In this document: positions 29,540 to 38,096 of the stretch, one piece after another
Position numbering within the stretch: the first letter of the stretch is position 1
Layout: each line of letters begins with the position of its first letter
Assembly: GCF_001735715.1 (NCBI RefSeq)
Contig: NZ_CP017259.1
Location: forward strand, 124,001 to 188,000
Source of the DNA: Formosa sp. Hel3_A1_48
GTDB taxonomy: Bacteria > Bacteroidota > Bacteroidia > Flavobacteriales > Flavobacteriaceae
Direction of reading: 5' to 3'
DNA: 64,000 nucleotides
Made by a program: the position numbers and the translations under genes
Notes under the pieces: model-generated
What the model saw: only the letters and a program-made list of their open reading frames with translations
Told to the model about the DNA's origin: nothing
Databases searched by the model: none

Positions 29540-30223
29540 CTACCCTTCTAACTTCAAAATCAAGCTTGGGTCTGGACAGTTATTCTTGTAAAAATCAAGT
29601 GATCTACTGTTACAAACTCCTGGGTAATCTCCAAAGTTTCCTTGCAAATCCTTAATGATTTGAAAATGTAAATGAGGTGGATAATCTCCGTTAATTTTAG
29701 AAGAACCCAAAAAACCAATCACCTCCCCTGCTTTTATGTGTTGACCTACCTCAAGAGCTGCAATTGAAGCTAAAGATAAATGGCCGTAAAGAGTAAAAAA
29801 TTGAAACTCATCAAACTGGTGTTCAATAATAATAGTTGGACCGTAGTCGCCGAAATTTGTGTTGTTTTTAAAACTGTGTATTCTACCACAAAACGCTGCT
29901 GTAACAGCTGTATTTACTACACACCACAGGTCTATGCCCAGGTGGATATCACGTTGATGGTTCTTATTTGTGTTGAAATGTATGCTACGACTGTAGAGAA
30001 GGCGTCGCTCCAAATACCCACCATAGGCAATCTGCTTAGAATGCGATTCCAAATAAGCATTGATGTAATTTGAAAAAGAAGAAGAGCTCCTTAAATCATT
30101 GATACTCAAAGAAGTATTTTGAATTGAAAGATCAATTGAAATATAAGACTCAATCCCTATTTCCGGCGCAATGACCATTACAGGCTTAGTACAAAAATTT
30201 ACTAATAATTTTTCGAAATTCAC
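29540..30223 (-). CDS. M23-family (LytM-type) metallopeptidase
   Basis: A 227-residue protein with a LytM peptidase domain at about residues 85-215. The zinc-ligand motifs are HLGIDLWC, YGHLS and PPHLHFQI. M23 enzymes cut cross-bridges in peptidoglycan. No signal peptide or membrane anchor is apparent, so the copy may be cytoplasmic, exported by another route, or mis-started. The best start in frame is GTG. It is divergent from meaB. Confidence 0.88.
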   Translation of the reverse strand: MNFEKLLVNFCTKPVMVIAPEIGIESYISIDLSIQNTSLSINDLRSSSSFSNYINAYLESHSKQIAYGGYLERRLLYSRSIHFNTNKNHQRDIHLGIDLWCVVNTAVTAAFCGRIHSFKNNTNFGDYGPTIIIEHQFDEFQFFTLYGHLSLASIAALEVGQHIKAGEVIGFLGSSKINGDYPPHLHFQIIKDLQGNFGDYPGVCNSRSLDFYKNNCPDPSLILKLEG

Positions 30224-30280
30224 TTAGTAAATATACTATATGCCAACAAGATTTTAAAAGTACAGCCCAAAAATTATCCT

Positions 30281-30288
30281 TAACTTTG
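30281..30288 (+). promoter_or_regulatory. Candidate meaB promoter, -7 box
   Basis: TAACTTTG matches TAnnTTTG and lies 42 bases before the meaB start in the divergent gap. No clear TTG at -33. Confidence 0.4.
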
Positions 30289-30330
30289 GCTTAGACAATT
30301 AAAAATAGGGACGCTTTTTAAAATAAAGTA

Positions 30331-31425
30331 TTGGAGAAAAAGAATAAAATTTTTAAAGGAGTAAAAGAACAAAAAGGGGTTTCTTATCAAGAAATAACCA
30401 ACAAAAATGCTGTTGAAAAACTAAAACAAAAACGGCAAATAAAACGCACTGTAGATGAGCTTTTTAAAGGGATAACTTCAGGCGACACCACTTCGTTGAG
30501 TCAAGGAATTACTCTAATTGAAAGTACTAAGGCTGAAGACAGGGTGTTGTCAAATAAACTTATTGAACATTGTTTAAGCATCGAAGCAACCAAATCGATT
30601 CGCGTAGGGATTACAGGAGTTCCAGGAGTTGGTAAAAGCACCTTTATTGAAGCCATTGGCAGAACTCTAGCCAAAAAAGGTAATAAAATTGCTGTTCTGG
30701 CTGTAGATCCAAGCAGCAGTAAAAGCAAAGGGAGTATTTTAGGAGATAAAACTAGGATGACTGAACTTGTCCGTGAGTCTAATGTCTTTATACGTCCAAC
30801 AGCTTCCGGAAAAACCTTAGGCGGGGTTGGGCAATATACTAGAGAAGCAATTATCTTGTGTGAAGCTGCTGGATACGACAGAATTCTGGTTGAAACTGTG
30901 GGAGTTGGCCAAGGGGAAACTGCAGTTTATGAGATGGTAGACTTTTTTCTTTTGCTTAAACTTGCTGGTGCTGGTGATGAACTTCAAGGAATAAAACGAG
31001 GGATTGTAGAAATGGCTGATGCCATATTAATTAATAAAGCAGATGGATCAAATAAAGATGCGGCGAAATTGGCGATGAGTGCTTTTAGAAGCGCATTGCA
31101 TCTTTACGCTGCTAATGCATCCGGCTGGAGCCCAAAAGTCATGTTGTGTAGTGCACTAGATCATACAGGAATTGATGAAACATGGGCAATGATAGAGGCT
31201 TATGTAAAATTTACTTCAACTAATGGCTATTTCCAAAAAAAACGAGAGGATCAAAATGTGCATTGGATGATGCAAACAATCAAAAACCAACTGAATATTG
31301 AGTTCTTTCAATACAGTAAAACCAAGAAATTCATAAAGCAACAAATCGAACTTGTGAAAAAAAACAAAGTATCTCCTTTTGTTGCGGCTCAAGCTGTATT
31401 AAGACAACACAAATCTTCGCTCTAA
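30331..31425 (+). CDS. meaB: Methylmalonyl-CoA mutase-associated GTPase MeaB
   Basis: A 364-residue G3E-family GTPase that loads and protects adenosylcobalamin in methylmalonyl-CoA mutase. Walker A is GVPGVGKST (near residue 94), followed by AVDPSSSKSKGSILGDKTRM, ETVGVGQGE and the base-recognition NKADG. The C-terminal dimerisation helices are present. The start is TTG. It converges with and overlaps the PAP2 gene by 27 bases. No mutase gene is adjacent, unlike in many bacteria. Confidence 0.95.
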   Translation: MEKKNKIFKGVKEQKGVSYQEITNKNAVEKLKQKRQIKRTVDELFKGITSGDTTSLSQGITLIESTKAEDRVLSNKLIEHCLSIEATKSIRVGITGVPGVGKSTFIEAIGRTLAKKGNKIAVLAVDPSSSKSKGSILGDKTRMTELVRESNVFIRPTASGKTLGGVGQYTREAIILCEAAGYDRILVETVGVGQGETAVYEMVDFFLLLKLAGAGDELQGIKRGIVEMADAILINKADGSNKDAAKLAMSAFRSALHLYAANASGWSPKVMLCSALDHTGIDETWAMIEAYVKFTSTNGYFQKKREDQNVHWMMQTIKNQLNIEFFQYSKTKKFIKQQIELVKKNKVSPFVAAQAVLRQHKSSL

Positions 31426-31971
31426 GGCTTTAAACAAGTTATAAAACAGATATCCTGAACACAAGCCAAAAATTAGTCCACATATAACATCTAATGGGTA
31501 ATGCTTTCCCACATAAATACGACTGTATCCTACCATAACACTCCATGGAATCATTAAAAAAATAAACTTTTTATATTTTGTTCGGAGCATTAATATTGTA
31601 AATACAGCAGCAGCCATTGAGTTAGAAGAATGGCCGGAAAAGAAACCATATCCAGAACAATCTCCAAGACGCAACAACTCAACAATACCTTCTTGAGCAC
31701 AAGGTCTCAAGCGCTGAAAACCAGACTTAAAAAGGTTGGTAATTTGATCGGTAAATGTTATCATAGACGCTAATGAAACTACTAACAAAAGAACAGCTCT
31801 TTTGGTCATGTTTTTAGACATTAAAAAAAGTAAAAACACATACAAAGGAACAAAAGTAAGTTTATGAGTAACAGCAAACCAGAAAGCATCCAAGCTGGGC
31901 GTGCCAAGATTATTTAAATACAATAGTAAACCACTGTCGAGCTCAAGAAGTCGATCGATTAGTTTCATCAT
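31399..31971 (-). CDS. PAP2-family membrane phosphatase
   Basis: A 190-residue polytopic protein with the three acid-phosphatase motifs: KSGFQRLRPC, FFSGHSSNSMA and YSRIYVGKHYPLDV. This family includes undecaprenyl-diphosphate, phosphatidylglycerophosphate and lipid A phosphatases acting at the outer face of the inner membrane. The substrate cannot be told from sequence. Recycling of the lipid carrier would fit the DUF368 pair elsewhere in the window (inference). It overlaps the upstream small gene by four bases. Confidence 0.92.
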   Translation of the reverse strand: MMKLIDRLLELDSGLLLYLNNLGTPSLDAFWFAVTHKLTFVPLYVFLLFLMSKNMTKRAVLLLVVSLASMITFTDQITNLFKSGFQRLRPCAQEGIVELLRLGDCSGYGFFSGHSSNSMAAAVFTILMLRTKYKKFIFLMIPWSVMVGYSRIYVGKHYPLDVICGLIFGLCSGYLFYNLFKALERRFVLS

Positions 31972-32198
31972 TCATTTTTATATTTTGCAACTTCTGAGTC
32001 ATAAAAAGAAGTTGCCTGTTGAACTGCATTTTCTGCTTCAGACTTAAGTTCTTTTTCGTCTTGTTGATCAAAGTCTTCGAGCCATTCCAATTCATCATTT
32101 TCAAGATTAATGATAAATCGAGGAAACTCTGTGTGAATAACATAAATGGCATTGGGATGGTCCGAATGATCTCCGAGAATAAATTTTGGTAGTGTCAT
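31968..32198 (-). CDS. Small conserved-type acidic protein, function unknown
   Basis: A 76-residue acidic protein starting MTLPKFILGD. A beta-rich first half (YVIHTEFPRFIINL) is followed by a charged helix. No recognised domain. It is supported as a real gene by four-base overlaps with both neighbours, the MATE gene upstream and the PAP2 gene downstream, and by well-behaved codon content. Confidence 0.7.
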   Translation of the reverse strand: MTLPKFILGDHSDHPNAIYVIHTEFPRFIINLENDELEWLEDFDQQDEKELKSEAENAVQQATSFYDSEVAKYKNE

Positions 32199-33574
32199 GC
32201 CTTTAATTCTTTAGCAATAAGTTGTTTTGAAAGATAATTAAATCGAATATATAAAAAAATTGAGGAAGCCGTAAGCCCTGCTAAAAGTCCAATCCAAATC
32301 CCAGAGCTACCATATTTGGAAGCGTCTCCAAGGAAATAACTTACCGGAAAGCCTATAATCCAATAGGCAAAAAAGGTAATGAGTGTAGGTATTTTAACGT
32401 CTTGTAACCCTCTAAGCGCTCCAAGAAATACAACTTGTGTGCTGTCACTGATTTGAAATAAGGCAGCTATAATAAGAAGACTAGAAGCGATCTCAACCAC
32501 ATTTTGATTGTCTGCAAAGTGTGTAAGATCATTTAAATCTAAATAAAAAGTGGGTAGGACGTTATTAAAAATAAGAAAGATAAGAGCAAATAATATTGCT
32601 AAAGCAAGGCCCATTATAAAAATAGAAGTTGCTATCCTTCGAAGCTCAACAGGACGTTTTAACCCCTTCTGGTTCCCCACTCGAATCATGGCAGTAACGC
32701 TTAGACCTGTTGCAATCATAAAAGTCATTGAAGAAAGATTGAGAGCTATTTGGTTGGCGGCTTGTGGGTTTTTTCCCAAAGTACCGCTTAACCAAATGGC
32801 TGCTGTAAAAAGACCAACTTCAAAGAACATCTGTAACGCGCTTGGCAGACCTAAACTATTTATTTTTTTAAGCATAGAATGCTCAAGAACAAAGAGTTTA
32901 AGGTCTTTAACATATGCCTTTGTTTTTTCTAAACGATTTAGAAAATACCACATAAGCATAATCATCACAAAACGCGCTATTAGAGTACCTATTCCAGCAC
33001 CAACAACACCCATTTTAGGAAATCCCCAAACCCCAAAAATCAAAACATAGTTAAAAAATACATTGATAACATTCGCTATAATGGTAGCATACATCGGAAA
33101 CTTAGTAAGTGACATGCCGTCGCTAAACTGTTTAAGTGCTTGAAAAATAATAAGCGGAACGAGGGAAATAGCTATAATATCTAAATATGGTAAAGCCAAA
33201 ACCACAACCTCTTGAGGTTGATTCATCATATACATTAGTGGCTTGGCTAGAAGTATAAGGGCAAACAATACTATAGCCAAAAGGGAACACAAAACAAATC
33301 CATGCTTAAAAGCGGATTTTCCTTTAGCGAAATTATGCTCTGAATCGGCCTCTGCAACTAATGGCGTAATGGCTGTAGAAAAACCAATGCCTATTGACAT
33401 AGCCACAAAGAAAAAACTGTTCCCTAAAGAAACAGCCGCTAACTCTGCCGCTCCTAACTGACCCACCATAAGATTGTCAACCAATCCAACAATAGTGTGG
33501 CCAAGCATGCCCATAATAACAGGGGCCGCTAGGCGCCAATTGTAACTAAATTCTTTAGTGTAATCAGAAAACAT
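32195..33574 (-). CDS. MATE-family efflux transporter
   Basis: A 459-residue transporter with twelve predicted membrane helices in two homologous MatE halves. The first half starts with APVIMGMLGHTIVGLVDNLMVG, where the acidic residue of the MATE cation site is in place. The family exports drugs or metabolites by Na+/H+ antiport; the NorM/DinF-type pattern fits. The first gene of a coupled MATE-small protein-PAP2 unit. Confidence 0.94.
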   Translation of the reverse strand: MFSDYTKEFSYNWRLAAPVIMGMLGHTIVGLVDNLMVGQLGAAELAAVSLGNSFFFVAMSIGIGFSTAITPLVAEADSEHNFAKGKSAFKHGFVLCSLLAIVLFALILLAKPLMYMMNQPQEVVVLALPYLDIIAISLVPLIIFQALKQFSDGMSLTKFPMYATIIANVINVFFNYVLIFGVWGFPKMGVVGAGIGTLIARFVMIMLMWYFLNRLEKTKAYVKDLKLFVLEHSMLKKINSLGLPSALQMFFEVGLFTAAIWLSGTLGKNPQAANQIALNLSSMTFMIATGLSVTAMIRVGNQKGLKRPVELRRIATSIFIMGLALAILFALIFLIFNNVLPTFYLDLNDLTHFADNQNVVEIASSLLIIAALFQISDSTQVVFLGALRGLQDVKIPTLITFFAYWIIGFPVSYFLGDASKYGSSGIWIGLLAGLTASSIFLYIRFNYLSKQLIAKELKA

Positions 33575-33600
33575 TATTATATGAGTTTAGGCGTCGTAGG

Positions 33601-34023
33601 CTATTCTTCTTCATCTTTTGGAGTGTCATCCTTTGAAGCAGTTCCGTAAACTCCTGAAGAAAGGAGCAAATTGTACCAACTCAATAGCTTTTTAATGTCG
33701 CTTGGGTAAACTCTATCTTCATCAAAATTTGGGAGAATAGAAAACAAATATTCTTCAAGATCATCTTTTGAAGCATTTGGAGAAGTTGAAGTTTCCTTAC
33801 CCTTTTCATTATTATAAATTTTATCAAATACGTCAGCTAAAGAAATTTCACCCTCTAAAGTATATATTGAAATATCACTAAGTAAACTAAGGTTTTTATC
33901 AGCCTTGACGAATGTTCGTTTCTGATCTAAAAATGACTCAACAATATATCCGCCTCGACTCGGATTTATAAGTTTGTAAAGACCTGGTTTTTTGGAAATG
34001 GCTAAAATATTATCTAATGTCAT
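33601..34023 (-). CDS. DUF5606-family protein
   Basis: A 140-residue soluble protein starting MTLDNILAISKKPGLYKL, the conserved N-terminus of a Bacteroidota family (DUF5606). A helical segment and an acidic tail with GTASKDDTPKDEEE follow. Function unknown. It lies 11 bases downstream of def, as in many flavobacteria, so it is probably co-transcribed with def. Confidence 0.85.
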   Translation of the reverse strand: MTLDNILAISKKPGLYKLINPSRGGYIVESFLDQKRTFVKADKNLSLLSDISIYTLEGEISLADVFDKIYNNEKGKETSTSPNASKDDLEEYLFSILPNFDEDRVYPSDIKKLLSWYNLLLSSGVYGTASKDDTPKDEEE

Positions 34024-34034
34024 TGAAGTGTGTT

Positions 34035-34628
34035 TTAAAATCTTTTTTTGGAAACTTTTGGGAAACGCATGCGGTAATCAACATTGATTTTTCCTTTAGA
34101 TATTGAGCTTAATTTACTTTTTAATAATCGTTTTTTTAGAGATGAGACCTTATCCGTGAACAACACCCCTTCAATATGGTCGTATTCGTGCTGGATTACA
34201 CGAGCAATAAGACCATTGAATTCCTGAGTATGGGTTTCAAAATTTTCGTCTTGGTAGCGTATTTTAATTTCAGATTTCCTAAGTACATCCTCGCGTACAT
34301 TGGGGATACTCAAACAACCTTCGTTAAAGGCCCATTCTTCACCAGATTCTTCTAAAATTTCAGGATTAATAAATGTCTTCTTGAATGATTTTAGTACTTT
34401 TCTTTCAGCTTCGGAATACGACTCATCTTCAGCAAAAGGTGCTGTATCGACTAAGAATATTCGAACAGATAATCCAATTTGTGGAGCAGCCAATCCTACA
34501 CCGTAGGCGCCATACATAGTTTCGTACATGTTGGTTATAAGCGATTGTAAATCTGTATAATCTGCTGTTATTTCTGCAGCTCTTTTTTTTAAAACAGGAT
34601 CTCCATATGCAACTATTGGCAATATCAT
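34035..34628 (-). CDS. def: Peptide deformylase
   Basis: A 197-residue metalloenzyme that removes the formyl group from nascent proteins. All three motifs are present: GVGLAAPQIG, EGCLSIP (Cys metal ligand) and QHEYDHIEG (two His ligands and the catalytic Glu). A 20-residue insert after the first motif is usual in Bacteroidota. It leads the def-DUF5606 unit from its own promoter. Confidence 0.97.
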   Translation of the reverse strand: MILPIVAYGDPVLKKRAAEITADYTDLQSLITNMYETMYGAYGVGLAAPQIGLSVRIFLVDTAPFAEDESYSEAERKVLKSFKKTFINPEILEESGEEWAFNEGCLSIPNVREDVLRKSEIKIRYQDENFETHTQEFNGLIARVIQHEYDHIEGVLFTDKVSSLKKRLLKSKLSSISKGKINVDYRMRFPKVSKKRF

Positions 34629-34647
34629 TCTTTAATTATTTTGATGC

Positions 34648-34679
34648 CAAAAATACAACTCTCAAATTTTATAAAACAA
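34648..34679 (-). promoter_or_regulatory. Promoter of def
   Basis: On the minus strand TTG (34677-34679), a 21-base spacer and TATTTTTG (34648-34655) match the Bacteroidota promoter pattern, ending 19 bases before the def start codon. Confidence 0.6.
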
Positions 34680-34690
34680 TGGAAGGTAAA

Positions 34691-35101
34691 TTATTTGCGG
34701 TTCAAATAGGACTGAAGGATGAGGGTTGCACTAATTTCGTCGACAATAGCTTTATCTTTTCGTTTCTTTTTCTTCATCCCGCTATCGAGCATTGTTTGAA
34801 AAGCCATTTTTGAGGTGAAACGTTCATCCTCTCTTTCGATTGCAATCTCAGGGAATGTATTTCTCAAAGTTTTTAGAAACGGTTGTATAAGTTGTTCACT
34901 CTCGGAAGGTTGATTATTCATTTGCATTGGTAGACCAACAACAAAACAATCTACTTCACATTTAGTGCAATACTCTTTTAAGAATACTAAAAGGCCATTA
35001 GTATCGACGGTTGTCAGTCCAGAAGCAATTAGCTGCAGGGGATCTGTTACTGCTATACCCGTACGTTTTTTTCCAAAATCTAATGCAATGATTATACCCA
35101 T
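34691..35101 (-). CDS. ruvX: Putative pre-16S rRNA nuclease / Holliday junction resolvase (YqgF)
   Basis: A 136-residue RNase H-fold protein. The first catalytic Asp is in IIALDFGKKRTGIAV, the second acidic motif in VVGLPMQMNN and the last in the DEISATLIL region. In E. coli YqgF trims the 5' end of 16S rRNA. A TATTTTTG element on the minus strand (35107-35114) ends six bases before the ATG, suggesting a near-leaderless transcript. Confidence 0.92.
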   Translation of the reverse strand: MGIIIALDFGKKRTGIAVTDPLQLIASGLTTVDTNGLLVFLKEYCTKCEVDCFVVGLPMQMNNQPSESEQLIQPFLKTLRNTFPEIAIEREDERFTSKMAFQTMLDSGMKKKKRKDKAIVDEISATLILQSYLNRK

Positions 35102-35197
35102 TTAGACAAAAATACAATTTCATACAATTAGGAAGCTTATAAATAATATATTTTATAAAAACTGACTTGAACCTACATACATTTTTTTAATATGATT

Positions 35198-35205
35198 TAT
35201 ATTTG
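35198..35205 (+). promoter_or_regulatory. Candidate dapD promoter, -7 box
   Basis: TATATTTG matches TAnnTTTG and ends 19 bases before the ATG at 35225. Its position inside an upstream in-frame extension argues that translation does not begin at 35192. No TTG lies at normal -33 spacing. Confidence 0.5.
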
Positions 35206-35224
35206 TCATTTAAAATTAGATTAC

Positions 35225-36040
35225 ATGCACGCATTACAGCAAACCATTGAAGCCGCTTGGGACAACCGCGCACTACTCAAAGAAGAAAAAACACAAGCTA
35301 CAATACGGGAAATTGTCTCGTTATTAGACATTGGAAGTCTGCGTGTTGCTGAACCTACAGCAACAGGATGGCAAGTAAATGAATGGATAAAAAAAGCTGT
35401 GGTTATGTACTTCCCAATTCAAACCATGGAAACAATTGAAGTGGGGCCATTTGAATTTCATGATAAAATTCCATTAAAAAAAGATTACAAAGCTAAAGGG
35501 ATTCGAGTTGTCCCCCATGCTATTGCTCGCCACGGTGCCTACATTTCAAAAGGCACCATTTTGATGCCCAGTTATGTGAATATTGGTGCTTATGTAGATG
35601 AAGGCTCTATGGTAGACACTTGGGCTACAGTGGGTAGCTGTGCGCAGATTGGAAAGAATGTTCACCTCTCTGGTGGTGTCGGAATTGGTGGAGTTTTAGA
35701 ACCTCTTCAGGCCGCTCCAGTTATTATAGAGGATGACGCCTTTATTGGCTCTCGTTGTATTGTCGTTGAGGGGGTTCGTGTAGAAAAAGAAGCTGTTCTG
35801 GGCGCCAATGTAGTTCTTACAGGTTCAACAAAAATTATTGATGTCACAGGTCCAGAACCTATTGAACTCAAAGGGGTTGTTCCATCGCGTTCGGTGGTGA
35901 TTCCTGGAAGTTATACCAAAACATTTCCTGCTGGGGATTTTAATGTGCCTTGTGCTTTAATTATTGGAAAACGTAAAGAGAGTACGAATAAAAAAACATC
36001 GCTAAATGATGCGCTCAGAACGCATAATGTTGCGGTATAA
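35225..36040 (+). CDS. dapD: Tetrahydrodipicolinate N-succinyltransferase
   Basis: A 271-residue hexapeptide-repeat enzyme of the succinylase branch of diaminopimelate/lysine synthesis. It transfers succinyl from succinyl-CoA to tetrahydrodipicolinate. N-terminal helical domain, then the left-handed beta-helix with GAYVDEGSMVDTWATVGSCAQ and GGVGIGGVLEPLQ, and a C-terminal CoA-binding region. I place the start at 35225 (MHALQQTIE), not at the ATG eleven codons upstream, because this gives the family length (274 in E. coli) and a promoter box lies between the two. Confidence 0.95.
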   Translation: MHALQQTIEAAWDNRALLKEEKTQATIREIVSLLDIGSLRVAEPTATGWQVNEWIKKAVVMYFPIQTMETIEVGPFEFHDKIPLKKDYKAKGIRVVPHAIARHGAYISKGTILMPSYVNIGAYVDEGSMVDTWATVGSCAQIGKNVHLSGGVGIGGVLEPLQAAPVIIEDDAFIGSRCIVVEGVRVEKEAVLGANVVLTGSTKIIDVTGPEPIELKGVVPSRSVVIPGSYTKTFPAGDFNVPCALIIGKRKESTNKKTSLNDALRTHNVAV

Positions 36041-36216
36041 ATAAGAGCAAAATAATTCTGTTTTTCATGGAAATTTTTTGATTTTAATATTTAAGAATTT
36101 GAATGAATTAAATTCAAAATACAAAATAATATACGCCTTCAAGTATTTAGGATTATGCATGGTGAACTGACTAACTTACTTTAAAAATTTTCTATCTTTA
36201 CATAAACCGATTTTAA

Positions 36217-37101
36217 ATGATTTATAAGCTAAGGCGTTTCTTCTTAAGACATTTGCGAAAGGTTCGTTTTTTGCCCTCAAAATTGTATGTAAAGATTCAT
36301 TATGAATATTTTTCAGGAAACAAATTAGATCTAAACAACCCAAAAGACTTCACTGAAAAAATTGCTTGGTATAAAGTTTTTTACAGACCAAAGTCCCTGA
36401 ATCAGTTGGTTGATAAATTTGCCGTTAGAGCATTTGTTGAAGAAAAAATTGGAAGTCAATTTTTAAATACATTTTATGGAGTATTTGATGATGTCAATGA
36501 AATTAAATTCGATGAATTACCTGAGAAATTTGTAATAAAAGCGACACATACAAGTGGTCACAACCTAATAGTGAGAGATAAAAATAAATTAAATCTAGAC
36601 AAAACAAAGAAGTTGTTGAAAAAATGGCTAAAAATAAATCAATATTATAGAATAGGTCAAGAATGGGCTTACAAAGATGTAAAGCCAAGAATAATAATTG
36701 AGAAATATCTAGAACAAATTGATCAGAAGTCTCTAACTGATTTTAAGTTTTATTGCTTTGATGGAAAAGCTAAATTCATTGATATTCACACGGACAGAGA
36801 AGATGAACACAAACAAGGTTCTTTTGACTTAAATTTTGAACGTTTACCCTTTGGGGTGTCACGCTTCAAACAAATATATGAATCCCCTGAAAAACCCGTA
36901 AATCTAAAAGAAATGATTGAATGCGCTGAAGTACTTTCAGAAAAGCTCCCCTTTGTTCGCGTAGATTTCTATGCTATCGACGGTAAAACAATATTTGGCG
37001 AGATGACCTTTTACCCATCTGATGGACGAAAAAAGTTCTATCCCGAAAAATACAATAGAATTATCGGAGATTATTTTACGCTTCCAAAAATAATTAGATG
37101 A
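36217..37101 (+). CDS. TupA-like ATP-grasp protein
   Basis: A 294-residue protein of the TupA-like ATP-grasp family found in bacterial surface-polysaccharide clusters. Seen: DFTEKIAWYK, the ATP-lysine region KFVIKATHTSGHN, DFKFYCFDGK, and the acidic metal-binding segment VRVDFYAIDGKTIFGEMTF. Members are thought to ligate amino-acid or similar groups onto glycans, by analogy with teichuronopeptide synthesis. It opens the glycan cluster and overlaps the Stealth gene by four bases. A TATCTTTA element at 36193-36200 may be its -7 box. Confidence 0.85.
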   Translation: MIYKLRRFFLRHLRKVRFLPSKLYVKIHYEYFSGNKLDLNNPKDFTEKIAWYKVFYRPKSLNQLVDKFAVRAFVEEKIGSQFLNTFYGVFDDVNEIKFDELPEKFVIKATHTSGHNLIVRDKNKLNLDKTKKLLKKWLKINQYYRIGQEWAYKDVKPRIIIEKYLEQIDQKSLTDFKFYCFDGKAKFIDIHTDREDEHKQGSFDLNFERLPFGVSRFKQIYESPEKPVNLKEMIECAEVLSEKLPFVRVDFYAIDGKTIFGEMTFYPSDGRKKFYPEKYNRIIGDYFTLPKIIR

Positions 37102-38063
37102 CAAAAAAACATGTAGACAACAAAATTAAATCATCGCACCCAGTAGATGTTGTAATTTTATGGGTTGATGGGGAAGATCAAAATCACAAAGCAAAAATGC
37201 TACCCTATCTAGAGCAAAAAGAGAAAATTCAGTCAAAATCATTCAGAACACGTTTTGATCAAGTCAATGAAATACAATACACTATTGATTCTATTCTAAA
37301 GTTTGCTCCATTTGTAAGACAGATTTTTTTAGTAACAGATAACCAAATACCAGAATTTTTAAATAATAAAAAAAATCAAGATCAATACAGAACTGTGACT
37401 ACTGTGGATCATAAAGAAATTTTCAAAGAGCATGAAACTTATTTACCTACTTTCAATTGTAGATCTATAGAAAGTTGTTTATTCCGAATACCAAACTTAT
37501 CTGAACATTTTATATACTTTAATGACGACTTTTTTTTAATTAACGAAACTAAAATAGAAGATTTTTTTATTATAGGTTTACCCGTTTTAAGAGGGAGATG
37601 GAAAAGTTTTGATGAAAATAAGTTTTATAAAAAATTTAAAACTCAGAGAAAAGGACATAAATTTGCACAACAACTTGCTGCAAAATTAGTTGGTTTTAAT
37701 GCTTATTATAATTTTAGGCATACGCCCCACCCCATGCGAAAATCTACTTTTGAAACCTTTTTTAAAATCAATCCTGAAATATTTCATAGGAATATTAAGT
37801 ATAGATTTAGAAATATCAATCAATTTACACCTCAAGGTCTAGCAAACCATATTGAAATAAAAAATAAATCGTGCGTTCTAAAAAAAGATAGACGGTTACT
37901 TTATTTTAGATCTTACAAAAAACCCCTACTGTGGTACAAATTAAAGCTTAATTTATTTTCAAAAAATAAACTTTTTTTTGCAAGCCAAAGCTTAGATTTA
38001 TGTCCTCCAAAAAAATGTAAATACATTTTAAATTGGTTGAAAAATAAAATTCACCCGCAATAG
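37098..38063 (+). CDS. Stealth-family sugar-phosphate transferase
   Basis: A 321-residue enzyme with the Stealth conserved regions in order: CR1 VVILWVDGED (near residue 17), CR2 RFDQVNEIQYTIDSILKFAP with FLVTDNQIPEFL, THN-equivalent DHKEIF, LPTFNCRSIESCLFRIP, and the acidic YFNDDFFL. CR3/4-like HTPHPMRKSTFE follows. Stealth proteins are D-hexose-1-phosphoryl transferases that build phosphodiester-linked capsules or modify glycans. The lengthwise AT-richness is marked. Coupled to the TupA-like gene. Confidence 0.88.
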   Translation: MTKKHVDNKIKSSHPVDVVILWVDGEDQNHKAKMLPYLEQKEKIQSKSFRTRFDQVNEIQYTIDSILKFAPFVRQIFLVTDNQIPEFLNNKKNQDQYRTVTTVDHKEIFKEHETYLPTFNCRSIESCLFRIPNLSEHFIYFNDDFFLINETKIEDFFIIGLPVLRGRWKSFDENKFYKKFKTQRKGHKFAQQLAAKLVGFNAYYNFRHTPHPMRKSTFETFFKINPEIFHRNIKYRFRNINQFTPQGLANHIEIKNKSCVLKKDRRLLYFRSYKKPLLWYKLKLNLFSKNKLFFASQSLDLCPPKKCKYILNWLKNKIHPQ

Positions 38064-38096
38064 ACAAAATACAATAAGATTCAAAAAGTAATATAA

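Noticed and set aside
32550-33050. 166-residue plus-strand open frame
   Set aside because: It is entirely antisense to the MATE transporter, basic and low-complexity in composition, with no promoter or RBS.
35192-35224. 11-codon N-terminal extension of dapD
   Set aside because: A TATATTTG promoter box falls inside it, and the shorter form matches the family length.
36041-36216. Possible attachment site or remnant before the glycan cluster
   Set aside because: No integrase, tRNA or direct repeat is visible; the 176 bases are AT-rich spacer with a weak hairpin and a possible -7 box.
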